Origin: Thiohalospira sp051746205
Lineage (GTDB): Bacteria; Pseudomonadota; Gammaproteobacteria; Thiohalospirales; Thiohalospiraceae
Length of the DNA stretch: 7,652 nt
Direction of reading: 5' to 3'
Assembly (NCBI GenBank): GCA_051746205.1
Contig: JBNJEU010000073.1
Coordinates: 1 to 7,652, forward strand
The notes under the pieces were generated by a model. It made no database searches. It was not told the origin of the DNA and saw only the letters and a list, made by a program, of their open reading frames with translations. Shown piece by piece: positions 1 to 5,275 of this stretch. Positions within the stretch are counted from its first letter, which is position 1, and each line of letters begins with the position of its first letter. Both the position numbers and the translations under genes were made by a program.

Positions 1-1296
1 CGCCAGCGGTGTCCGCCACTGGTGGGTGACCATGCCGACCGTCTTGCCGATGGAGGCGAACCGCGACTGGGCCACGGTGCTCTCGCGCTGGCGCTCCAGT
101 TCCGCCTTCAGCAGGCCGATGCGCAGGCTGATCGCCTTGCTGAGGAAGGCGACGTCCAGCACTCCCCCCACCGGCAAGAACAGCAGGCTGGCGAGGGAGT
201 GGGTGATGTGGCCGGTCAGCGCGAGGCTGCCCAGCAGGGTGGCTATAAAGATGGACCCCTGGCCGGCCAGGTAGTAGCCGGAGCCGACGAGGCCCAGGCG
301 AAAGCCCAGAAAAGCGGTGGCCATCAGGCTGATGTAGGTCGCTATGAAAAGGTGGTACATCCAGGGACTGAGGGCGAACCATTCCCAGTGCTGGGTGGCC
401 ACCACCTGCCAGACCAGATAGAAAACGCAGATGGCCAGCAGAAACTGGAGCCAGCGATGCATGCGCGGCATGGTCCGGCGGGTGTCGAAGAAGACGATTC
501 CAAACACGATCATGGCAGCATAGAGCAGGGTTCCGAAGAACCAGCTGCCGTAGACGTGCCAGATGTGCGGGAGCCCGAAGTCGAACAGCCGGTAGAAGCC
601 CTGGGCGGTATAGCCGACCAGTAGCAGCAGGACGCCAAAAACCGCGTACACCAGAAGGATGCGCTCCCTCAGGCTGAACCAGAGCATGAGGTTGTAAAGC
701 ACCATGGTCAGTACCGCCCCGGCGAACAGGCCCCAGACCAGATGCTCAATGGTCGAATGGGTCGAGAAATCGCCCACCGAACTGAACCACCAGGTGGCCT
801 CAAGGGGACCGGGAGTGTGCACCCGGGTATACAGAGTAATCCGTTCCCCGGCCTCCAACGTCTCCGAAACGGTGACATAGCGATGCCAGAGGCTTTGCTC
901 CTCGTGGGGTCTCAGGCTTCCAAGGAGATGGTGAGTGCGGCTTCCATCGGAATGGATGAAGTGGGCATCGACCCTGGCCACGCCCGGCCGCAGCTTGTAC
1001 AGGATGATCGGGCGCCCCTCGTCGGAGGTGTTGACCAGGGTGGTGCGCGACCAGACGGGCCGGGCGATGTAGCCGAGGATGGCGCGCGGCACCGGCCGCC
1101 AGTCGTCGCGCTGGCGGACCGTATCCAGGGTCTCTTCGCCGTCCGGGTCGATCAGGTATTCGGTATGGTCCTTCAGGCCCGTGGGCGCGGTGTCGCCGTC
1201 GAAATGGAACGGCGTGACGGGGTCCGCCACCGCCGGGGCCGCCGCCAGCGCGCCGAGCAGAAGGAGGCCGGCGCGGATGAGATGGCTCCGGCTCAT
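1..1296 (-). CDS. 7TM-DISM sensor histidine kinase, C-terminal part cut by window edge
   Basis: This is an inner-membrane sensor kinase, read from ATG at 1296 through 432 uninterrupted codons to base 1. Residues 1-24 look like a signal peptide (basic start, Leu/Ala core, AVA-D cleavage site). Residues 25-180 form a periplasmic domain whose pattern (VWSRTTLVNTSDEG, ILYKLRPGVARVDAHFIHSDG) matches the 7TMR-DISMED2 family, a predicted jelly-roll ligand-binding fold. About seven hydrophobic helices follow (roughly 183-207, 211-229, 244-270, 281-299, 311-334, 340-363, 366-385), as in 7TMR-DISM receptors. A short linker helix (392-410) leads to an H-box, ASIGKTVGMVTHQWRTPLA, with the phospho-accepting His at residue 425. 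The rest of the dimerisation domain and the ATPase domain must lie beyond the left edge. The start overlaps the stop of the response regulator as ATGA (1293-1296). No clear Shine-Dalgarno precedes it, so translation is probably coupled. The ligand is unknown. Confidence 0.88.
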   Translation of the reverse strand, partial: MSRSHLIRAGLLLLGALAAAPAVADPVTPFHFDGDTAPTGLKDHTEYLIDPDGEETLDTVRQRDDWRPVPRAILGYIARPVWSRTTLVNTSDEGRPIILYKLRPGVARVDAHFIHSDGSRTHHLLGSLRPHEEQSLWHRYVTVSETLEAGERITLYTRVHTPGPLEATWWFSSVGDFSTHSTIEHLVWGLFAGAVLTMVLYNLMLWFSLRERILLVYAVFGVLLLLVGYTAQGFYRLFDFGLPHIWHVYGSWFFGTLLYAAMIVFGIVFFDTRRTMPRMHRWLQFLLAICVFYLVWQVVATQHWEWFALSPWMYHLFIATYISLMATAFLGFRLGLVGSGYYLAGQGSIFIATLLGSLALTGHITHSLASLLFLPVGGVLDVAFLSKAISLRIGLLKAELERQRESTVAQSRFASIGKTVGMVTHQWRTPLA

Positions 1297-1994
1297 GCCG
1301 GCGGCAGACGGTAGCCGACGTCCTTGCGGCTGGCGATGGCCTCGCGCCCGATCTTCCCTCGCAGGCGGTGGACCAGATTGCGCAGCCCCTGGAGGCTCGG
1401 CTCCTCGCCATCCTCGTCGACCAGGTGGCGGCAGATGGTCGCGGTTTCCACCAGCTGGCCACGGCGCTGGAGCAGCAAGTGCAGCAGGCGCTGCTCGTTG
1501 CGGGTCAGGGTGTGCTCATCGCCGTCGGGGCCGACGATACGCCCCGTGGCGGGATGGTAGTCGGCACCACCGGCGAAGGTGTGGCGGAGCCGGCCCCGCT
1601 GCTCCAGCTGCTCGACACAGCGACCCAGGAACCCCCGCAGGGCGGGCGAGGTGATCGGCTTGATCAGATAGTCGGCCAGGCCGAGGGGGACGGCCTGCAG
1701 CAGCTCGTCGCGGCCGTCGAGGCAGGTCAGGACGCCCAGCGGCAGGTCGGGATCGGTCCGGCGCAGGCGGCGCGCGGTTTCCAGCCCGTCCGGGCCCGGC
1801 ATGTTGATGTCCAGCAGGATCACGTCGGCCGGATCCCGAGCGTGCCGCGCCAGAACCTCCTCGCCGTCGCCGGCCACGGTGACGCGACCGAAATGGGCCG
1901 CGAGGACCCGGGCCATGGAGTCGGCGGTCTGGGCGTCGTCGTCGGCGAACAGGATGTGCAGATCCCGGAGTATGGCGAGTGAATGACCTTCCAT
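1293..1994 (-). CDS. OmpR/PhoB-like two-component response regulator
   Basis: This 233-residue protein is a DNA-binding response regulator and the likely partner of the overlapping kinase. The receiver domain spans about residues 11-130. It has an acidic cluster (D18-D20), the phospho-accepting Asp62 in VILLDINMPGPDG, Thr90 in GVLTCLD, Tyr109 and Lys112 in ADYLIKPI. A winged helix-turn-helix (about 145-231) has the Trans_reg_C pattern: HTLTRNEQRLLHLLL, then the recognition region LRNLVHRLRGKIG, then the wing ASRKDVGYRL. Length is normal for the class. The ATG at 1994 is the only good start: no methionine follows before residue 27, inside the receiver fold. Its Shine-Dalgarno is poor (ACCCCG). 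A sigma70-like promoter sits about 30-60 bases upstream, and GTGAAA motifs lie between promoter and start, so autoregulation is possible. Targets are unknown. Confidence 0.93.
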   Translation of the reverse strand: MEGHSLAILRDLHILFADDDAQTADSMARVLAAHFGRVTVAGDGEEVLARHARDPADVILLDINMPGPDGLETARRLRRTDPDLPLGVLTCLDGRDELLQAVPLGLADYLIKPITSPALRGFLGRCVEQLEQRGRLRHTFAGGADYHPATGRIVGPDGDEHTLTRNEQRLLHLLLQRRGQLVETATICRHLVDEDGEEPSLQGLRNLVHRLRGKIGREAIASRKDVGYRLPPA

Positions 1995-2000
1995 CGGGGT

Positions 2001-2013
2001 GTTTCACTTTCAA
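2001..2013. repeat. Tandem TTTCA motifs (GTGAAA/TTGAAA on minus strand)
   Basis: GTTTCAC (2001-2007) and CTTTCAA (2007-2013) place two TTTCA units six bases apart, directly before the response regulator gene and at about +11 to +23 of its predicted transcript. The same half-site occurs in the inverted repeat at 2070-2087. A site this close to the start could act as a repressor site, or the match may be chance. Confidence 0.3.
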
Positions 2014-2030
2014 TACCGGTCCCGGCGGCT

Positions 2031-2060
2031 ATTATCGGAGCATGGGGCGGCGATTGTAAA
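2031..2060 (-). promoter_or_regulatory. Sigma70-type promoter for the two-component operon
   Basis: On the minus strand, TTTACA (2055-2060) and GATAAT (2031-2036) are separated by 18 bases, each one mismatch from the -35 and -10 consensus. Transcription should begin near 2024, giving a leader of about 30 bases before the regulator's ATG at 1994. Prediction from sequence only. Confidence 0.6.
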
Positions 2061-2069
2061 ACCATCACG

Positions 2070-2087
2070 GATTTCACGGCTGAAATC
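2070..2087. promoter_or_regulatory. Perfect inverted repeat, candidate operator
   Basis: GATTTCA (2070-2076), a four-base gap CGGC, and TGAAATC (2081-2087) form a perfect 7+4+7 dyad. It lies just upstream of the -35 of the two-component promoter, centred near -54 relative to the predicted start, and about 75 bases upstream of the fis-like ORF. The inner 5-N4-5 geometry (TTTCA-N4-TGAAA) resembles that of FNR/CRP-family boxes, but the half-sites do not match FNR or CRP. The bound protein is unknown. Confidence 0.45.
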
Positions 2088-2146
2088 TTGCTGGGATTTT
2101 CCCTTGGTAGGCTCCGCCACGCTGGTGATGTACCAGGAGACGAACC

Positions 2147-2166
2147 GGGGAGGAGTCATGAAAATG
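2147..2166 (+). promoter_or_regulatory. Shine-Dalgarno that decides the fis-like start
   Basis: The purine run GGGGAGGAG (2147-2155) precedes two in-frame ATGs at 2158 and 2164. It is only two bases from the first but eight from the second, so the ATG at 2164 is the better start. The frame is open further upstream to 1999, but those residues do not resemble Fis and have no ribosome binding site. Confidence 0.6.
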
Positions 2167-2451
2167 GATTCACTGAACGAACACACGTTCCACCGGGGCG
2201 AGACCATGCGCGAGTCGATCGGGAATCGGCCGCTGGAAAGCTGCATTGCACAGACGGTGGCGAGCTATCTGGACGCGCACGGGGAGCTGCCGCCCCGCGA
2301 GCTCTATCGCCGCATGCTGGACCAGGTGGAGCCGCCGCTGCTGGACGCCGTGATGGTCCGCGCCCGCGGCAACCAGAGCGAGGCCGCGCGCATGCTGGGG
2401 ATCAGTCGCGGCACGCTGCGCACCAAGCTGCGACGCCACAACATGTTCTGA
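2164..2451 (+). CDS. fis: Fis-family DNA-binding nucleoid/transcription regulator
   Basis: This small protein (95 residues from the ATG at 2164, or 97 from 2158) is homologous over its length to Fis, the dimeric DNA-bending protein that tunes stable-RNA promoters, recombination and chromosome structure. Hallmarks include RPLESCIAQTVASYL (helix A), PRELYRRMLDQVEPPLLDAVM (helix B) and a helix-turn-helix RGNQSEAARMLGISRGTLRTKLRRHNMF at the C-terminus. Length matches E. coli Fis (98 residues). Compared with E. coli Fis, the Arg71, Asn73, Arg85, Thr87 and Arg89 equivalents are kept, but Arg76 is Glu, Asn84 is Ser and Lys90 is Thr; the N-terminal arm also differs. In many gammaproteobacteria fis follows dusB; here it stands alone, divergent from a two-component operon, so it may be a second, diverged copy. 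I see no convincing -10/-35 pair and no T-rich terminator for it. Confidence 0.9.
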   Translation: MDSLNEHTFHRGETMRESIGNRPLESCIAQTVASYLDAHGELPPRELYRRMLDQVEPPLLDAVMVRARGNQSEAARMLGISRGTLRTKLRRHNMF

Positions 2452-2456
2452 AACGC

Positions 2457-2492
2457 GGTGGCGCGCGTGGCCGATGACGTCGGGTGGCGCGC
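2457..2492 (+). repeat. Short direct repeat after the fis-like gene
   Basis: GGTGGCGCGC occurs at 2457-2466 and again at 2483-2492. Between the copies lies a small dyad, CCGA-N5-TCGG. The outer CGCGTG (2464-2469) is complementary to a later CACGCG. These could fold into a GC-rich hairpin downstream of the fis-like gene, but no T-run follows, so I do not call a terminator. Confidence 0.25.
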
Positions 2493-2559
2493 TTCACGCG
2501 ACTCGTCCGAACGGGTCCGAGCACCCTTCGGTAATCCATAAGTCGCTGAAAAACGGTAT

Positions 2560-2583
2560 AAAAAAAGGCCCTTCGAGAGGACC
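2560..2583 (-). terminator. Intrinsic terminator of tRNA-Asp
   Basis: On the minus strand a six-pair stem, GGTCCT/AGGGCC with one G-T pair, closes the five-base loop CTCGA. Seven T residues (2560-2566) follow immediately. It starts about 35 bases after the tRNA 3' end and is a classic rho-independent terminator for the tRNA transcript. Confidence 0.85.
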
Positions 2584-2618
2584 TGACGTGGCGTGCAACA
2601 AGCTGAAAAGGGGGAAGG

Positions 2619-2695
2619 TGGCGGAGCGGACGGGACTCGAACCCGCGACCTCCGGCGTGACAGGCCGGCATTCTAACCAGCTGAACTACCGCTCC
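2619..2695 (-). tRNA. tRNA-Asp (anticodon GUC)
   Basis: The 77-base minus-strand gene folds as a complete cloverleaf. Acceptor arm GGAGCGG pairs with CCGCTCC, with discriminator G and an encoded CCA (2619-2621). The D-loop reads TAGTTCAGCTGGTTAGA. The anticodon loop CTGTCAC carries GTC between perfect arms GCCGGC.../GCCGG. The T arm contains GGGTTCGAGTCCC. It closely resembles E. coli tRNA-Asp as I recall it, including the G discriminator used by aspartyl-tRNA synthetase. It has its own promoter upstream and terminator downstream, so it is a single-gene unit. No duplicated 3' end or integrase is seen, so it is not serving as an occupied attachment site here. Confidence 0.98.
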
Positions 2696-2731
2696 GCGTT
2701 CCTGAACCACTACCGCGTCCAGAAGCTGCGC

Positions 2732-2760
2732 ATTGTAATCAGGCCCGCCGCGAAACGCAA
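2732..2760 (-). promoter_or_regulatory. Sigma70 promoter of tRNA-Asp with GC-rich discriminator
   Basis: On the minus strand, TTGCGT (2755-2760) and TACAAT (2732-2737) are separated by exactly 17 bases. The sequence after the -10 starts GCGC, the GC-rich discriminator typical of stable-RNA promoters that are repressed by ppGpp and DksA. Predicted transcription start is near 2725, about 30 bases before the mature tRNA. Stringent control is inferred, not shown. Confidence 0.75.
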
Positions 2761-2789
2761 TGCCTTTTGCTTCGAATATCGCGGCGGCC
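2742..2789 (-). repeat. Long imperfect inverted repeat between yadH and tRNA-Asp
   Basis: The arms GGCCCGCCGCGA (2742-2753) and TCGCGGCGGCC (2779-2789) are complementary apart from one bulged base, with a 25-base loop. The dyad starts just after the yadH stop and spans the -35 element of the tRNA promoter. It could form a factor-assisted terminator or stabilising 3' hairpin on the yadH transcript; there is no T-run. Confidence 0.4.
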
Positions 2790-2796
2790 TCCGGCT

Positions 2797-3570
2797 TCAG
2801 CCCCGGATGCCCACCCCCCGGTTGAGAAGCCACATGCAGAAGACCGTCAACACCACCGTGAAACCGAGGATGACACCCAGGGCGACCCACACCGGCACGT
2901 CGGACACGCCCAGCATCCCCGCCCGGAAGGCGTTGACCATGTAGAGGATCGGGTTGGCCAGCGAGACCTGCTGCCAGAACTCGCTGAGCATGGTGATGGA
3001 GAAGAAGACCCCGCCCAGGTAGGTCAGCGGCGTCAGCACGAAGGTCGGGATGATCGAGATGTCGTCGAAGCTGTTGGCATAGACGGCGTTCACGAACCCG
3101 GCCAGCGAGAAGAGCACCGAGGTCATCAGCACCACCAGGAGGGTCAGCAGCGGGTCCACCGGCCGCAGTTCGGTGAAGAACAGCGCCACCGCCGTGACCG
3201 CCACGCCGACGATCAGCCCGCGCGCCACGCCACCGCCGACAAAACCCGCCAGGATCAGAAAATTGGGCATGGGCGAGACCAGCATCTCCTCGACGCTGCG
3301 CTGGAACTTGGCACCGTAGAACGAGGCCACCACGTTGGCGTAGCTGTTGTTGATCACCGCCATCATGATCAGGCCCGGCATGATGTAGTCCATGAAGTCG
3401 AAACCGCCCATCTCCCCCACGCGCGGACCGATCAGGCCGCCGAAGATGATGAAGTAGAGGGCGGTGGTGATCGCCGGCGGCAGGATGGTCTGGATCCAGA
3501 TCCGCATGAATCGGCGCACTTCCTTGCCGAGGATGGTACGGAAGGCGATCCACTGGGCGCGCGCATTCAT
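2797..3570 (-). CDS. yadH: ABC-2 type exporter permease, YadH family
   Basis: This 257-residue inner-membrane protein is the permease half of an ABC-2 exporter. It matches YadH closely in conserved stretches, including KEVRRFMRIWIQTILPP (16-32), PGLIMMAVINNSYANV (65-80), GAKFQRSVEEMLVSP (86-100) and SFDDISIIPTFVLTPLTYLGGVFFS (167-191). Six membrane helices are visible at about 24-48, 60-80, 104-131, 140-165, 170-192 and 226-248, and the length equals the family norm. The ATG at 3570 overlaps the yadG stop (ATGA), and GGAGG at 3578-3582 lies seven bases upstream, so both genes are co-translated and should form one transporter. The substrate of YadGH is not established; related ABC-2 systems export drugs, polysaccharides or lipids. 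It is the last gene of the cluster. Confidence 0.95.
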   Translation of the reverse strand: MNARAQWIAFRTILGKEVRRFMRIWIQTILPPAITTALYFIIFGGLIGPRVGEMGGFDFMDYIMPGLIMMAVINNSYANVVASFYGAKFQRSVEEMLVSPMPNFLILAGFVGGGVARGLIVGVAVTAVALFFTELRPVDPLLTLLVVLMTSVLFSLAGFVNAVYANSFDDISIIPTFVLTPLTYLGGVFFSITMLSEFWQQVSLANPILYMVNAFRAGMLGVSDVPVWVALGVILGFTVVLTVFCMWLLNRGVGIRG

Positions 3571-4493
3571 GCCGCTTCCTCCCCCTTCTCGGTGAGGCGC
3601 AGGAAGAGCTCCTCCAGCCGGTTGGTCTTGGTTCGCATGGAGAGCACCGTGAGTCCGCGCTCACTGAGGGCGGTAAAGAGCTCGTTGAGGCCCTGCGCCT
3701 TGGGCACCTCCGCCTCCAGGGTGCTCTCGTCCATCCGATGGACGACATAACCGGGGATCTCCGGCGCTTCCGCGACCGGTGTATCGAGGTTGAGCACGAA
3801 GGTCTCGACATCGAGGCGATTGAGGATCTCCTTCACCGAGGTGTTCTCGATGATCGCGCCCCGGTCGATGATGGCGACGTTGCGGCAAAGGTTCTCCGCC
3901 TCCTCCAGATAGTGGGTGGTGAGGATCACCGTGGTCCCCTCCGCGTTGATGTCGCGCAGGAACTGCCACATGTGCCGACGCAGTTCGATGTCCACTCCGG
4001 CGGTGGGCTCGTCGAGAATGAGCAGTTTCGGGTCGTGGATCAACGCCCGGGCGATGAGCAGGCGGCGCTTCATGCCACCGGAGAGCTGGCGCGCCTGATC
4101 CTTGTGCTTTTCCCACAAGCCCAGTCGGCGCAGCAGGCGCTCGGCCCGTTCCCACGCCTCCGGGCGCGGGATCCCGTAGTAGCCGGCCTGGTTCACCACG
4201 ATCTCGCCCACCGGCTCGAACTGGTTGAAGTTGAACTCCTGGGGAACCAGGCCGATGAGCGCCTTGGCGGTCGCCCGATGGCGCTGGAGGTCCTTGCCGA
4301 AGACGGCCACCGAGCCGGCGGTCGCGGTCACCAGCGAGGCGATGATGCTGATGGTCGTCGATTTGCCGGCGCCGTTGGGGCCCAGCAGGGCGAAGAAGTC
4401 CCCCGCCTCGACCTCGAGGTCGATGCCGCCGAGCGCTTCGGTACTGCCGTAGCATTTGCGCAGCCCGCGAAGGGTCAGGGCTGTTTCACTCAT
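3567..4493 (-). CDS. yadG: ABC exporter ATPase, YadG family
   Basis: This 308-residue cytoplasmic ATPase powers the YadH permease. All nucleotide-binding motifs are intact: Walker A GPNGAGKST (38-46), Q-loop VPQEF with Gln85, signature LSGGM (137-141), Walker B LLILDEPT with Asp161 and Glu162, and the switch His194 in LTTHYLEEAE. A C-terminal extension (about 225-308) is typical of ATPases paired with ABC-2 permeases. The frame stays open to 4589, but the ATG at 4493 is chosen because the family begins at MSETALTLRGLRKCYG, it gives the usual YadG length, and GAGAGG/AGGTGG precedes it. It begins two bases after the stop of the oxidoreductase gene and overlaps yadH by four bases, which points to one operon. 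Confidence 0.95.
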   Translation of the reverse strand: MSETALTLRGLRKCYGSTEALGGIDLEVEAGDFFALLGPNGAGKSTTISIIASLVTATAGSVAVFGKDLQRHRATAKALIGLVPQEFNFNQFEPVGEIVVNQAGYYGIPRPEAWERAERLLRRLGLWEKHKDQARQLSGGMKRRLLIARALIHDPKLLILDEPTAGVDIELRRHMWQFLRDINAEGTTVILTTHYLEEAENLCRNVAIIDRGAIIENTSVKEILNRLDVETFVLNLDTPVAEAPEIPGYVVHRMDESTLEAEVPKAQGLNELFTALSERGLTVLSMRTKTNRLEELFLRLTEKGEEAA

Positions 4494-4495
4494 GG

Positions 4496-5206
4496 TTACC
4501 ACCACCTCTCGAAGATCACGTTCTCTTCCGGGATGCCGAGGGACGGCAAGGACTCCGCCAGGTCGTCGACCATGGCGTTGGGCCCGCACAGATAATAGAG
4601 CGCCTCCGGATCGAGGAACTGCTCCTCGATGAGGGCGGCGTCGACGTAGCGGGTCAGACCGCCCCAGGTCCCCGGCTCGCCGGTGACGGTCACGGTCAGG
4701 TCCAGCCGGGGATTGTCGGCGACCCGCCGCTCCAGCTCTTCCTTGAACAGGATCTCGTGGGCCTGGGCGACGGTGTAGAGCAGGTGCGCCTCGGCCTCCG
4801 GAACCTGTTCGTCGATGTAACGGAAGATGCTGACCAGCGGGGTGACGCCCACGCCGCCCCCGATGAGCACCACGCGGCGGCCGCGCTCCGGTGTGTAGAT
4901 GAAGCTTCCGGAGCCATGGGAGATCCGCACGGTGTCGCCCACCCGCGCCTCTTCATAGAGCCACTGCGTCACCGGGTGGGCGTAGGCGCGTTTCACCGCA
5001 ACCTGGATGCGGCCCTGCTCGTCCGGCATCGAGGTCGGCGAGAGACCGGCCGCCTTCGGCTCGCCGTCGATCTCGGCGACGAAGTCGATCCACTGCCCCG
5101 GCTGGCTGGTGTACCGCCCCCCGGTGTCGAGGACGAACGAGCGGATGGTCGGTGTCTCCTGGGTCGCCTCGACGATGCGGGCGGTGATGAGTTCCTTCTG
5201 GGCCAT
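4496..5206 (-). CDS. OXNAD1-like FAD/NAD(P)-binding oxidoreductase
   Basis: This 236-residue protein has the two-domain layout of ferredoxin-NADP reductase relatives: a flavin-binding barrel (about 1-107) and a pyridine-nucleotide domain (about 110-236). The nucleotide domain carries VVLIGGGVGVTPLVSIFRY (112-130), LLYTVAQAHEILFKEEL (142-158), CGPNAMVDD (207-215) and the terminal FERWW. The HPVTQWLY segment, GLSPTS in place of the flavin-site motif, and the terminal aromatic tail recall the OXNAD1 group. The usual RxYS flavin motif is absent: the equivalent stretch is KAAGLSPTS (51-59). No ferredoxin, globin or membrane domain is attached, so an electron partner must be separate. A TTG at 5212 is possible, but ATG at 5206 has GGAG eight bases upstream and is preferred. 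Physiological substrate is unknown. Confidence 0.85.
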   Translation of the reverse strand: MAQKELITARIVEATQETPTIRSFVLDTGGRYTSQPGQWIDFVAEIDGEPKAAGLSPTSMPDEQGRIQVAVKRAYAHPVTQWLYEEARVGDTVRISHGSGSFIYTPERGRRVVLIGGGVGVTPLVSIFRYIDEQVPEAEAHLLYTVAQAHEILFKEELERRVADNPRLDLTVTVTGEPGTWGGLTRYVDAALIEEQFLDPEALYYLCGPNAMVDDLAESLPSLGIPEENVIFERWW

Positions 5207-5275
5207 GCTCAAGACTCCATGCGGTTCGATTCGGTGCGTTGCGTTTCCGGGTACGGCGCGCCACGCGCGGCCCCG
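5207..5275 (-). other. tex-oxidoreductase intergenic spacer with GC-rich hairpin
   Basis: This 69-base gap holds the oxidoreductase Shine-Dalgarno GGAG (5214-5217). Just after the tex stop is a potential hairpin, GGC(C)GCGC-GTG-GCGCGCC, whose right arm contains the palindrome GGCGCGCC (5255-5262). No T-run follows and I see no good promoter, so read-through from tex is likely, perhaps attenuated. Confidence 0.35.

Noticed and set aside
22..624. 200-residue plus-strand open frame opposite the sensor kinase
   Set aside because: The minus frame shows a signal peptide, seven helices and an H-box; the plus frame is low-complexity antisense.
800..1462. 220-residue minus-strand open frame overlapping regulator and kinase
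   Set aside because: It is out of frame with both real genes and is Arg/Pro/Ala-rich.
2070..2087. FNR or CRP binding site
   Set aside because: Geometry is similar, but the half-sites TTTCA/TGAAA match neither TTGAT/ATCAA nor TGTGA/TCACA.
1999..2157. Upstream extension of the fis-like frame to 1999
   Set aside because: The added 53 residues have no similarity to Fis, no ribosome binding site, and overlap the divergent promoter.
2619..2695. tRNA-Asp as an integration site for a genomic island
   Set aside because: No integrase, no second copy of the tRNA 3' end, and ordinary chromosomal genes on both sides.
2767..3750. 327-residue plus-strand open frame opposite yadH
   Set aside because: It is very rich in His, Gln, Arg and Asp with no family resemblance, the expected antisense of a high-GC membrane protein gene.
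2402..3811. 469-residue open frame on the minus strand crossing yadG, yadH and the tRNA
   Set aside because: It is a shadow frame, rich in Arg/Pro/Gly/His, that runs through a tRNA and two well-supported genes in another frame.
3738..4595. 285-residue plus-strand open frame opposite yadG
   Set aside because: Antisense of a conserved ATPase; no domain or ribosome binding site.
5207..5275. Intrinsic terminator after tex
   Set aside because: A GC-rich hairpin is possible, but there is no following T-run.
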